Below, piece by piece: positions 23,854 through 31,209 of a stretch of 45,129 nt of DNA. The position numbers were made by a program, and so were the translations under genes. The notes under the pieces were generated by a model that saw only the letters and a list, made by a program, of their open reading frames with translations, was not told where the DNA came from and did no database searches. The DNA comes from Methylobacterium gregans (GTDB lineage: Bacteria; Pseudomonadota; Alphaproteobacteria; Rhizobiales; Beijerinckiaceae), in contig NZ_BPQM01000069.1 in the NCBI RefSeq assembly GCF_022179245.1, positions 1 through 45,129 of the forward strand. Reading direction: 5' to 3'. Position 1 is the stretch's first letter; every line of letters starts with the position of its first letter.

Positions 23854-25740
23854 TTACTTCTTGGCGGCCTGCTGCTCGTACTCACCGACATTCGGGTTGT
23901 CGTAGGGGTTCTTGCCGTCGAGCGAGAACACCATCACGCCGCCGCCCATCTGGGTGTAGTTCGCGAGCTTCTTGAAGGCGCCCACCGCGCCGAGGCCGGC
24001 GGTCGGGTCGGCGAGGTCGAACACCAAGCCCACGCCCGGCCAGCCGCCGACGCCGTAGTAGATGGCGACGTACTGCGTGCCCTTATGGCTGTAGGTGATC
24101 GGATAGCCGATCGCGCCCGACGGCAGCTTGTGCTTCCAGAGCAGGTCGCCGTTGTCGGAGTCGCGGGCCTTGATGAAGCCGTCCAGCGTCCCGTAGATCA
24201 CGAGGTTGCCGGCGGTGGCCGTCGTGCCGCCCCAGACCGCGAAGCGCTCCATCTTCTCCCAGTTGAACTTGCCGGTGATCGCGTTGTAGCTCTTGATCTG
24301 GCCGAGGCCCTCGTAGTTCTGCCGGTCACCCTTCGGGCCCGGATACATGTTCAGCGTCGCGCCAACGAAGAACTGACCTGCCCGGTAGGGCAGCATGAAG
24401 GGCTCCCAATCCATGCAGATATGGTTGATGCCCATGAAGAAGGCCTGACGCTTCGGATCGTACGAATCGTGGCCCTGGTTGTGGTAGCCCATCGCCGAGG
24501 GACAGATGTCCTTGGCGAGGTGGTCCATCCGGGTGCCGTACTCGGGGTCGCGCACCGGCTGACCGGTCTTCAGATCGACCGACTTGAACACGTTGACCGT
24601 GTCGTCGATCTTGTCGGCCGAGACGAGAGAGCCGTCCGTCCGGTCGAGCGTGTAGACGATGCCGTTGCGGTCGGGGTGGGTCAGCAGCTTGCGCATCTGA
24701 CCCGACTTGTCCTTCTGCTCGGACAGCATCATCACGTTGACGCCGGCGTAATCCCACTCGTCGTGCGGCGTCTTCTGGTAGCCGAACTTGGCCTCACCGG
24801 TGTCGGCGTCGCGGCCGAAGATCGTCATCGTCCACTTGTTGTCGCCCGGACGCATGGTCTCGTTCCAAGGCGCCGGGTTGCCGGTGCCGAAGTAGATCAG
24901 GTTCGTGCCCGGATCGTAGGCGTACCAGCCCCAATTGGTGCCGCCGCCGATCTTCCAGGCGTCGCCCTCCCAGGTCGCGGTGCCCAGGCCCTTCTGACCA
25001 TAATGGGCGTTCTTGATGTTGAAGTCGTCGGCCAGCAGCAGGTCCTTGTCGGGTCCCGTGGCGTAGGCGCGCCACTTCTGCTCGCCGGTCCGCACGTCGT
25101 AGGCGGTGAGGTAGCCGCGCACGCCGAGTTCGGCGCCCGACGAGCCGATGATCACCTTGTCCTTCACCACGTAGGGGGCGATGGTGAGCGTCGAGCCGAC
25201 CTTGATGTCGGAGTTCTCGACCTTCCAGACCAGCTCGCCCGTCTCGGCGTTGAGCGCCGCGACATTGCCGTCGAGCTGCGTCTTCAAGATCAGGGCCGGC
25301 ACCTTGCCGTCGCCCGGCCAGTAGGCAAGGCCGCGATTGACGAGGTCGCAGCAGGCGACCGCGCGGGCGGCCGGGTTCTGCTTCGGCTTGTCCTGCCACA
25401 GGATCCGACCCGGATCGTCGAGATCGAGCGCGAAGGTGTTGTTCGGGAACGAGGTGTGGACGTACATCTTGCCGCCGACGATCAGCGGCGCGCCCTCGTG
25501 GCCGTTGAGAAGACCGGTCGAGAAGCTCCAGGCGGGCTTCAGGTTCTTGACGGTCTCCTTGTTGATCTGCGTCAGCTCGCTGTAGTTGTTTGAATCGTAG
25601 TTCTTGCCGGGCATCACCCAGTTGTCTTCGCTCTTCGCCATCTCGACGAGCTTGTCGTTCGCCTGCGCCCCGGCGGCGAGGCCGAGGGGCGCCACCGCCA
25701 TCACGGCGAGCACCGAGACCGAATTCAGAAGCCTGCTCAT
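23854..25740 (-). CDS. mxaF: MxaF, PQQ methanol dehydrogenase large (alpha) subunit, calcium type
   Basis: A 628-residue precursor of the periplasmic enzyme that oxidises methanol to formaldehyde. It has a 27-residue signal peptide (cleavage after GAQA) and a 601-residue mature eight-bladed propeller. Diagnostic features are the vicinal disulfide AVACCDL (mature Cys103-Cys104), the metal/PQQ segment [10 protein letters not shown], and the catalytic base in EWDYAGVN. The residue two after that Asp is Ala; lanthanide-dependent XoxF enzymes have a second Asp there, so this is the calcium form. Tryptophan-docking repeats such as [14 protein letters not shown] are present. AAGGAG 7 bases before the ATG is a strong ribosome-binding site. 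It is the first gene of the mxa cluster. Confidence 0.98.
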   Translation of the reverse strand: MSRLLNSVSVLAVMAVAPLGLAAGAQANDKLVEMAKSEDNWVMPGKNYDSNNYSELTQINKETVKNLKPAWSFSTGLLNGHEGAPLIVGGKMYVHTSFPNNTFALDLDDPGRILWQDKPKQNPAARAVACCDLVNRGLAYWPGDGKVPALILKTQLDGNVAALNAETGELVWKVENSDIKVGSTLTIAPYVVKDKVIIGSSGAELGVRGYLTAYDVRTGEQKWRAYATGPDKDLLLADDFNIKNAHYGQKGLGTATWEGDAWKIGGGTNWGWYAYDPGTNLIYFGTGNPAPWNETMRPGDNKWTMTIFGRDADTGEAKFGYQKTPHDEWDYAGVNVMMLSEQKDKSGQMRKLLTHPDRNGIVYTLDRTDGSLVSADKIDDTVNVFKSVDLKTGQPVRDPEYGTRMDHLAKDICPSAMGYHNQGHDSYDPKRQAFFMGINHICMDWEPFMLPYRAGQFFVGATLNMYPGPKGDRQNYEGLGQIKSYNAITGKFNWEKMERFAVWGGTTATAGNLVIYGTLDGFIKARDSDNGDLLWKHKLPSGAIGYPITYSHKGTQYVAIYYGVGGWPGVGLVFDLADPTAGLGAVGAFKKLANYTQMGGGVMVFSLDGKNPYDNPNVGEYEQQAAKK

Positions 25741-25822
25741 GTGCGTCTCCTTGCCGTCTCGTTCCGTCTCTCGACCACGCGGTCTCGCGGAACCTCTAGC
25801 GTCGGAAATCTGAAGCAGATCC

Positions 25823-25837
25823 GCGAGGGATCCTCGC
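25823..25837. repeat. Inverted repeat in the mxaF leader
   Basis: GCGAGG-GAT-CCTCGC, perfect 6-bp arms with a 3-base centre, about 85 bp before the mxaF start. It could be an operator or an RNA hairpin in the 5' leader. Confidence 0.55.
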
Positions 25838-25857
25838 TATTACGGTCTTTCTAAGAA

Positions 25858-25874
25858 AAGAACCTCGCGTTCTT
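25858..25874. repeat. Inverted repeat AAGAAC-N5-GTTCTT upstream of mxaF
   Basis: Perfect 6-bp arms (25858-25863 and 25869-25874) around CTCGC. It lies just upstream of the TAGAAA hexamer at 25848-25853 (reading toward mxaF), where a -35 element or an activator site would be expected. Confidence 0.6.
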
Positions 25875-25912
25875 ATCTTATGAAGCCCTTATTACTGCCT
25901 CAGTCCCCAATA

Positions 25913-25942
25913 TTTCTAGGACCAAGCATCGGCTTATGTCTG
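25913..25942 (-). promoter_or_regulatory. Candidate mxaF promoter: CAGACA-N18-TAGAAA
   Basis: On the minus strand, CAGACA (25937-25942) is followed after 18 bases by TAGAAA (25913-25918). As I recall, promoters of methylotroph methanol dehydrogenase genes have been described with AAGACA/TAGAAA-like hexamers at about this spacing; this matches at 11 of 12 positions. It would give a leader of about 165 bases. A second TAGAAA at 25848-25853 has a poorer -35 partner but would give a leader of about 100 bases, so either could be the true start. Confidence 0.5.
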
Positions 25943-26097
25943 CGGGAAGACGGTCATTTTTGGTCGGGATCATCCGGCAAGGCGCAGGCGTACTTTGCGC
26001 ATATGGCAAAACAGTTCTTGACCCACACGGGCGCGACACCAAAACTCGGTCGCCGAAGGGTGCCGCGACAAGGCACCGGCAGGGCGGGGTCGAGACG

Positions 26098-26934
26098 ATG
26101 AGGGCAGTGCGCGCGCGCCGGCCGGATCCCCGGCTCGGAACAGCCCTCGTGCTGGCCCTCGCGCTCATCGCGCCCACCTCGGGCTCGGCCCGGGACGGCC
26201 AGGTTCGGGAAGCCGCGCTCTACCCGCGCGACGACCGCCGCGAGATGGGCGGCGAGGATTATCGGCGCTTTGCCGGTGCCGGCGTGCTCTGGTGCCGGCG
26301 ACCGGACGGCGTGCCCCAGAAGGCTGCGGCGGCTTGGCTCGTCGGCGTGCCGGATCTTGTCGTGCTGAACGCGCACAATTTTCGCGATCGGCGCCTCGCG
26401 GTCATCCGTGCGGTTTCCGACTGCTACTTTCAGATCGGGGGGCGCAATTACGAGTTCGTCGCCGAATCGCTGCGCCTCGGCACGGCGCCTGGCGCCGAGG
26501 CGCTCCACATCACCGACGACTGGGCCCTGCTGCGTCTCGCCAGTCCGGTCGACGGGGTGGCGCCGCAGCCGGTGCCGGAGACACCCGACCTCACGCCCGG
26601 GCCGGCCGCGATTACCGTGACGATGGTCTCACCCGGCGGCCACGCGAACTTCCGGGGCGGAACGAGCCTCGAGAGCTGCGCGATCCGCTTCATCGATCCG
26701 CCGAGCGAGGACGCGATGCGCCGTGTGCGCCACGATTGCAACGACGGCTACGGCGGCTCGGGATCCGGGCTGTTCGACGAGAGCGGGCGCCTGCTCGCCC
26801 TGCAGAGCGCCTCGCTCTCGATGAACTCGCGCCGTCCCTTCGATGTCGAGTTCCACTATGGGTCCGCGATGCTGTTCGAGGGCGAGTTGCTCGCGGCGAT
26901 CCGGGCGGTGGCCGGCGACCGAAGGCAGCACTGA
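26098..26934 (+). CDS. Secreted trypsin-like serine protease
   Basis: A 278-residue protein with an N-terminal signal peptide (GTALVLALALIAPTSGSA, cleavage near residue 32). A chymotrypsin-fold domain carries a complete triad: His in VLNAHNF, Asp in TDDWALLRL and Ser in GYGGSGSGLFD. The His motif is NAHN rather than the common TAAHC, and paired Cys (WC, DCYF, SC, DC) suggest periplasmic disulfides. I chose the ATG at 26098 because the signal peptide follows it directly; upstream in-frame ATGs give low-quality sequence. It is divergent from mxaF across a 357-bp regulatory gap. M. extorquens has a divergent gene mxaW at this place, but I cannot tell whether this is related. Confidence 0.8.
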   Translation: MRAVRARRPDPRLGTALVLALALIAPTSGSARDGQVREAALYPRDDRREMGGEDYRRFAGAGVLWCRRPDGVPQKAAAAWLVGVPDLVVLNAHNFRDRRLAVIRAVSDCYFQIGGRNYEFVAESLRLGTAPGAEALHITDDWALLRLASPVDGVAPQPVPETPDLTPGPAAITVTMVSPGGHANFRGGTSLESCAIRFIDPPSEDAMRRVRHDCNDGYGGSGSGLFDESGRLLALQSASLSMNSRRPFDVEFHYGSAMLFEGELLAAIRAVAGDRRQH

Positions 26935-26943
26935 GAGGCGTCG

Positions 26944-27675
26944 TCAGGGCTCGGCGCAGCGCTCCAGCGGGCAGAGCGCGCCGCAGGAGGGGACACCCGG
27001 CAGGCGGCTGCGCAGGCAGCAGGTGCGGCGGCGGCAGCCGGCGGCGCCCGCGCAGAGGGCTTGGGCGAGCGGCGTCCGGGCACAGGCGCAGCCGCCGGGG
27101 CGACCGAGGCAGGCGGCGACCTCGGCACAGGCGGGGGCATCGCCCGCTCCGAGTTCCCCCGCGACATAGTCGAGGATCACCGCGGCGTTGCCCCAGATCA
27201 CCCGCGGGGCGAGCCCGCACTGGGCGCAGCACAACTCCACGAAGGGGCGCAGGTGGTCCTCCACCAAACCCGCGAGGCCGGGTTGAGGCACTTGCGCGGC
27301 GCCGAGGCAGGAGCCGCCGCGGCCCGTCGCCGGATCGACCAGCAGGCGCGCGGGGCGGCCGGCGGCGTCGAGTTCGAGGCTCGTCCGCTCGAAGGCGAGC
27401 GGCAGGGGGCGCCCCAGCCGGACCAGGGCGGTGAGCGCCGGCGTCGCCAGGGCGGCGAGGTAGAACTGGCTCCAGTAGGAGACGAGCGCGCGGCGCTCCA
27501 GGCCGGCCGAGGAGGCGCCGACGCCCGCGCCGAAGGCCGCGAGCGTGGCGTCGAACACGGCTGGATCGCGCAGGGAGGCGAGCGGGCGGGCATCGGGGCC
27601 GCCCGGACCGGCGGCGACGCCACCCCGGTAGGCGGCGAGCGACTCGGGCACGCGGGCGCTGACTTCCTCGATCAT
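26944..27675 (-). CDS. FhuF-like ferric-siderophore reductase
   Basis: A 243-residue protein of the FhuF type, which uses a C-terminal 2Fe-2S cluster to release iron from imported siderophores in the cytoplasm. The family mark is a Cys-Cys pair followed by two more Cys near the C-terminus: here RRTCCLRSRLPGVPSCGALCPLERC. Spacing is CC-x10-C-x3-C, whereas the classic motif is CC-x10-C-x2-C, so this is a variant. The middle region ELCCAQCGLAPRVIWGNAAVILDYV is typical of the family. The ATG at 27675 overlaps the stop of the upstream MFS gene as ATGA. The pairing with a siderophore permease supports the function. Confidence 0.8.
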   Translation of the reverse strand: MIEEVSARVPESLAAYRGGVAAGPGGPDARPLASLRDPAVFDATLAAFGAGVGASSAGLERRALVSYWSQFYLAALATPALTALVRLGRPLPLAFERTSLELDAAGRPARLLVDPATGRGGSCLGAAQVPQPGLAGLVEDHLRPFVELCCAQCGLAPRVIWGNAAVILDYVAGELGAGDAPACAEVAACLGRPGGCACARTPLAQALCAGAAGCRRRTCCLRSRLPGVPSCGALCPLERCAEP

Positions 27676-28907
27676 CGCGGTTCCGCCGGGTCGGTCCGCA
27701 GCGTCCCGGCAACCACGAGGGCGAGCCACGCCACAGCTGCCGCGTAGACCGGCATCGCCCCCGCGAAGTATCCGGGCCAGCCGGCCCAGCCAGCGAGCGC
27801 GGGGGCTGCCACCCGCAGGGGCATCGCGGAGAAGAAGGCCGCGCCGAACAGCAGCGCGTAGTCGGTGGCGGGCTGGGGCCCCTGGGCCCAGCGATAGATC
27901 ATGTTGAAAACCGGCACGCCGAGGATGCCCCCGCAGAGGAAGTTCAGAACGGTGGCGCCGACCGCGAGCCCGGACGCGCCGGACGCGCAGGCCACGGCCA
28001 TCAGGCCGCCAGTCGCGATCACGCCGAACCCGCCCGCCAGGATCAGGCGGACGGTCCCGAAACGGGCCGTGAGCGGAGCCGCCAGAGCCGCCATCACGAG
28101 GTTGACGACCGGCAGCACGGTCCCGGTCAGGAAACCGACCTGTGCCAGCGGCACACCGAGATCGAGCAGAGCCAGGGTGTTGGGCCCGGACACGAGGTAG
28201 GCTGCCGCGAAATAGGCACCGAGCGCCAGGATCGGCGCGACGAGTTCCCGCAGGCGGGCGAACGAGCCCGACCAGCGCGGCTGCGCGCAGCCCGCTCCGC
28301 GCAGACGCGCCTCCGGATAGGCGAGGATCGGCAGCAGGCAGAGCGCGTCGAGCGCCGCGCAGGCCAGCACCGCTCCCCGCCAGCCCAGCATCTCGTACGA
28401 TCCGAGCAGGACGCCGACGCCGAGGATGCCCCCGAGGGAGGCGCCGCAGAGCTTCGCCGAGGCGACGTAGGTCCGCTGCCGCGCCGGCACCGTCTCGACC
28501 ACCAGAGCCTCGAGCGCGATGTCCATCGTCGCGATGCAGGCGGCAGCGAGCACCGCCAGAGCGAGCAGAACGCCGAGAGGCCAGTGCTCGCCGAGGCTGA
28601 GCACGACGAGGAGCGCGACGGTCAGGCCGAGCGTCACGGTGATCCAGCCGATCCGATGCCCGAGGACCGGCAGGCGGACCCGGTCGAGCAGAGCGGCCCA
28701 GAGAAAGGTCAGGCCGACCGGCAGGTTGATGAGCTGCAGGAGGCCGATCTCGGCGAGCTCCATGCCGCGGCTGCGCAGGATCAGCGGCGCGCCCCCGGAG
28801 AGGAAGCCGAGCGTGGCCCCGAAGGTCACGTACAGGCAGAAGAAAGGCGCGAGCGGACGCAGCTCGGCCACGAGCCCCGCGGCCCGCACGGAGGCGTTCC
28901 CGCTCAA
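27672..28907 (-). CDS. MFS transporter, RhtX/FptX-like siderophore permease
   Basis: A 411-residue protein with about twelve membrane helices. The N-terminal part, LAPFFCLYVTFGATLGFLSGGAPLILRSRGMELAEIGLLQLINLPVGLTFLWAALLDR in segments, resembles the AmpG-like RhtX/FptX siderophore importers (rhizobactin, pyochelin). Translational coupling (ATGA) to a FhuF-like reductase strongly supports ferric-siderophore uptake across the inner membrane. No TonB-dependent receptor is present in the window. The start appears to be a TTG at 28907, since no ATG fits; an upstream GTG cannot be excluded. AmpG-type muropeptide transport is the main alternative. Confidence 0.78.
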   Translation of the reverse strand: MSGNASVRAAGLVAELRPLAPFFCLYVTFGATLGFLSGGAPLILRSRGMELAEIGLLQLINLPVGLTFLWAALLDRVRLPVLGHRIGWITVTLGLTVALLVVLSLGEHWPLGVLLALAVLAAACIATMDIALEALVVETVPARQRTYVASAKLCGASLGGILGVGVLLGSYEMLGWRGAVLACAALDALCLLPILAYPEARLRGAGCAQPRWSGSFARLRELVAPILALGAYFAAAYLVSGPNTLALLDLGVPLAQVGFLTGTVLPVVNLVMAALAAPLTARFGTVRLILAGGFGVIATGGLMAVACASGASGLAVGATVLNFLCGGILGVPVFNMIYRWAQGPQPATDYALLFGAAFFSAMPLRVAAPALAGWAGWPGYFAGAMPVYAAAVAWLALVVAGTLRTDPAEPR

Positions 28908-29107
28908 CGCGCGCGCTGCCCGGAACGACGGCGGACGGATGTCGCGCCGCGCGCGGCGCCTCGCGGACAGCAGTTTGGAATCACGCTAATCTGTTGGTAT
29001 GCCTCATCAATTCGGATTAGGCGACCTCATTCGGCGATTCAAGGCGCGGCCGCGCGCTCGCGCCGCGACGACCGGGCGCACCGGACCGGAACCGGCTCGG
29101 CCGGCCG

Positions 29108-29644
29108 TCAGCTTCTGTCGGGCTCGTGGACCGGCGCCGCGCCGGGGCTCGTCGGCGAGCCCTCCGGCAGAAGCGGGGCCGCGGACGGGCTGCCCAGCGC
29201 ACGAATCTCCTCCGCGAGGACCTGGGCCAGCACCTGATAGTGGAACGGCTTCCACAGGATCCGCACGCCCGCCGGGATCAGCGGCGGCAGGTCGCTCGCT
29301 GCGCCGGAGGTGATCAGGATCGCGAGGTGGGGCCAGCCGTCCCGCGCCCGGTGGACCAGCTCGATGCCGTCGCCGACCTCCGCTAGGGTGCGGCCTGCGA
29401 TCAGCGCGCGGATCTCCGGCCGGGCCTCCAGCACGGCCAGGGCAGCGGCCGCGTCAGCGGCCGGGGTCACCGCGAAGCCTGCGTCGCCCAGCATGTCGAC
29501 CATGACCATGCGGATCAGCGCGTCCCCTTCGGCGACGAGAATGGCGTCGGGCTCGCTCGAAAAACTCACCGGATTTTCTCGGCCCCTGCCGCCGCGCCCT
29601 GCACCACGAGCGGCAGGCGCACGATCGCTCTGCCCTCCGCTCAT
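29108..29644 (-). CDS. Receiver-domain protein lacking the phosphoacceptor Asp
   Basis: A single CheY-like receiver domain. AILVAEGDALIRMVMVDMLGDAGF is the first strand and helix, with E-G-D where E-D-D is usual. The third strand, where the phosphorylated Asp should be, reads RALIAGRTLAEVGDGIEL, with Gly at the expected Asp position. The conserved Lys is kept in ILWKPF. The C-terminal tail (SPSAAPLLPEGSPTSPG) is disordered. It is therefore probably a pseudo-receiver acting by binding rather than by phosphorylation. The ATG at 29644 gives 178 residues; a GTG at 29569 (VSFSSEPDA) would remove an Arg/Gly-rich leader and may be the true start. Confidence 0.75.
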   Translation of the reverse strand: MSGGQSDRAPAARGAGRGGRGRENPVSFSSEPDAILVAEGDALIRMVMVDMLGDAGFAVTPAADAAAALAVLEARPEIRALIAGRTLAEVGDGIELVHRARDGWPHLAILITSGAASDLPPLIPAGVRILWKPFHYQVLAQVLAEEIRALGSPSAAPLLPEGSPTSPGAAPVHEPDRS

Positions 29645-29787
29645 TTACGACTGTCTAGTTACATACAGACTTCTGGTTGAGGCTGCAATCGCAGGTCGGT
29701 GCGTAAGACTTGTCGCCTCTGAAGCAACCACCACTACAGGTTGTGATCTCTCCGTTCACCCAAGCGCGATCGAGATCCGGGCGCCGC
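29645..29787. other. Short intergenic stretch, nothing recognised
   Basis: About 140 bp of lower-GC sequence upstream of the receiver gene. It presumably holds that gene's promoter, but no hexamers or palindromes stand out. Confidence 0.4.
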
Positions 29788-29964
29788 TCAGATCCGCGCG
29801 AACAGGAACAGGGCGCCCCCGGCGACGAGCAGACATCCGGCGATGCGCGCGCAGGCGGAGGCGCCGACGCCGTCGTCGAGCCGGCGCAGATGCGCGACCT
29901 GCGCGAAGATCGCGGCCCAGTAGGCGGCCCAGAGACCGAGAGCGGAGGTCAACCAGATCTGCAC
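29788..29964 (-). CDS. Possible 58-residue small membrane protein
   Basis: An open frame downstream of the LacI gene on the same strand, from a GTG at 29964 to a TGA. It has two hydrophobic helices, IWLTSALGLWAAYWAAIFAQV and ACARIAGCLLVAGGALFLFA, separated by a charged loop (HLRRLDDGVG). The helix-loop-helix pattern looks protein-like, but there is no clear ribosome-binding site, and the frame continues upstream without a better start. The function is unknown. Confidence 0.4.
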   Translation of the reverse strand: MQIWLTSALGLWAAYWAAIFAQVAHLRRLDDGVGASACARIAGCLLVAGGALFLFARI

Positions 29965-30016
29965 GCGCGCCAGATAGGGCGGTGGCGCTGTCTCCGAAAT
30001 CCGGGCGCCTCCCCCC

Positions 30017-31000
30017 TCACCCGCGCCGGGTCGAGCCGCGCAGCACGGTCCGGCCGCTCAGCACCACTTTGCGCACCGGCTGGTCAGGCTGGGCGATCCG
30101 CTCGAAGAGCAACCGCATCGCCTGAGCGCCGATCTCGTCCACCGGCTGCTCGACCACGGTGAGACCCGGCTCGACGAGGTCCGTCCAGGGCTCGTTGTCG
30201 AAGCCCGCCAGGGCGACGTCGCCGGGCACGCGGAGGCCCAGCGTGCGCGCGGCGCGCAGCGCGCCCATCAGGATCAGGCCGTTCGAGAGGACCAGCGCCT
30301 CGGGGCGGTCGGACTCGGCGAGCCAGCGGGCGGCGGCAGCCTCGGCGGTCGCGGCATTCGGCGCCACGGTGCGGGATGAAGGCTCCAACCCGTGCCGGGC
30401 CATCGCCGCCTCGTAGCCGGCCCGCCTTTCGCGCGCGGTCGAGCTTGTCGAGCCGAACAGGCCGCCGATCCGGGAGAAGCCCTGCCCGACGAGGTGGTCG
30501 ACGAGGCCGGCCCCTGCGGCCGGGTTGTCGAGCACGACGCTGTCGTGGGCGCCGGGCGGCCCGGCACGGTCGATCAGCACGACGGGAAAGGCGGGGGGCT
30601 CCGCGCGCAGCGAATCGGCCGCGGCGCCCGTCGGCGCGAAGATCACGCCGGTGACGCGCTCCTCCTCCATCAGCCGCAGATACATCGCCTCGCGGGCCGG
30701 ATCCTCGTCGGTGTTGCAGAGGATCACCCGCATGCCCTTGGCGAAGGCCGCGTCCTCCACCGCCCGGCTGACCGCGGTGAAGAAGGGATTGCGGATGTCG
30801 GCAACGATCAGGCCGATGGTCTGTGCGGCTTGCGAGCGGAGGCGCCGGGCCGAGAGGTTCGGCCGGTAGCCGGTGGCCCGCACCGCCGCCTCGACCTGCT
30901 CGCGGAGGGCGTCACTCACCGGCCCGCGACCGAGCGCACGCGAGACCGTCGCGGTCGAGACGCCCGCCGCGCGGGCCACATCACGGATGCCCACCGTCAT
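30017..31000 (-). CDS. LacI-family repressor, probably of the fru operon (FruR-like)
   Basis: A 327-residue LacI/GalR regulator. The N-terminal helix-turn-helix and hinge region begins IRDVARAAGVSTATVSRALG, followed by YRPNLSARRLRSQAAQTIGLIVADIRNPFF. The effector-binding domain is of normal length and ends with the LTVVEQPVDEIGAQAM block. A GGGGGAGGAAG ribosome-binding site 7 bases before the ATG at 31000 fixes the start; longer readings begin inside the operator region. It is divergent from the fructose PTS operon, with LacI-type palindromes in between, so it most likely represses fruBKA and itself. The inducer is probably a fructose phosphate, by analogy with FruR/Cra. Confidence 0.88.
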   Translation of the reverse strand: MTVGIRDVARAAGVSTATVSRALGRGPVSDALREQVEAAVRATGYRPNLSARRLRSQAAQTIGLIVADIRNPFFTAVSRAVEDAAFAKGMRVILCNTDEDPAREAMYLRLMEEERVTGVIFAPTGAAADSLRAEPPAFPVVLIDRAGPPGAHDSVVLDNPAAGAGLVDHLVGQGFSRIGGLFGSTSSTARERRAGYEAAMARHGLEPSSRTVAPNAATAEAAAARWLAESDRPEALVLSNGLILMGALRAARTLGLRVPGDVALAGFDNEPWTDLVEPGLTVVEQPVDEIGAQAMRLLFERIAQPDQPVRKVVLSGRTVLRGSTRRG

Positions 31001-31027
31001 CTGCGCGCTCTTCCTCCCCCCGGTTTT

Positions 31028-31041
31028 GGGAAACGTTTTCA
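31028..31041. promoter_or_regulatory. LacI-type operator O1 near the regulator gene
   Basis: GGGAAACGTTTTCA is centred on the CpG at 31034-31035 and differs from the perfect palindrome at 31138-31151 at two bases on its left side. It lies 28 bp before the repressor start codon, where it would allow autoregulation. The central AACGTT with flanking A/T matches the general LacI/GalR operator style. Confidence 0.7.
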
Positions 31042-31124
31042 CCAAACACGACGGTTTTGCCATCAGGAACGACGTTGGGCAAGGCTTGTCATGCCTTCGC
31101 TGATCGACGCCGGAGTGGCCGGCA

Positions 31125-31151
31125 TTGACAGGTTATATGAAAACGTTTTCA
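31125..31151 (+). promoter_or_regulatory. fru promoter -35 and overlapping operator O2
   Basis: TTGACA at 31125-31130 is an exact consensus -35 box. Seven bases on, the perfect 14-bp palindrome TGAAAACGTTTTCA (31138-31151) fills the spacer and part of the expected -10 area, about 60 bp before the fruB start. A repressor bound here would block RNA polymerase directly. No clear -10 hexamer is visible. Confidence 0.72.
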
Positions 31152-31209
31152 GTCATCGCTACAAACAGCCGACGAACGGTCGGCGATTCGAACGGGAGGA
31201 GAGCACGCC

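Larger units (their letters stand above)
25741..26097. promoter_or_regulatory. 357-bp divergent region upstream of mxaF
   Basis: This region separates mxaF from a divergently transcribed protease gene. It is AT-richer than its surroundings between about 25838 and 25990. It holds two TAGAAA hexamers facing mxaF (at 25913-25918 and 25848-25853), two inverted repeats (entered separately) and the mxaF ribosome-binding site. I see no convincing gene. A short frame starting near 25936 runs into the protease gene but looks like non-coding sequence. Confidence 0.6.

Noticed and set aside
23854..25740. Possible XoxF (lanthanide-type) methanol dehydrogenase
   Set aside because: The residue two after the catalytic Asp is Ala, not Asp, and mxaI/mxaG/mxaJ are present, so this is the calcium-type MxaF.
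25936..26097. N-terminal extension of the protease from an upstream ATG at 25936
   Set aside because: The added residues look non-coding and would bury the signal peptide; the region also overlaps the mxaF promoter candidates.
26292..27434. A 380-codon plus-strand frame spanning the protease end and the FhuF-like gene
   Set aside because: The product is Arg/Gly/Ala-rich without domains and conflicts with two supported genes on proper frames.
29710..30162. A plus-strand frame opposite the small membrane protein and the end of the lacI gene
   Set aside because: No ribosome-binding site or domain, and the composition is typical of an antisense shadow.
31028..31151. DNA looping between the two fru operators
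   Set aside because: Their centres are 110 bp apart, about 10.5 helical turns, which places them on roughly opposite faces of the helix, so looping is not supported by phasing.
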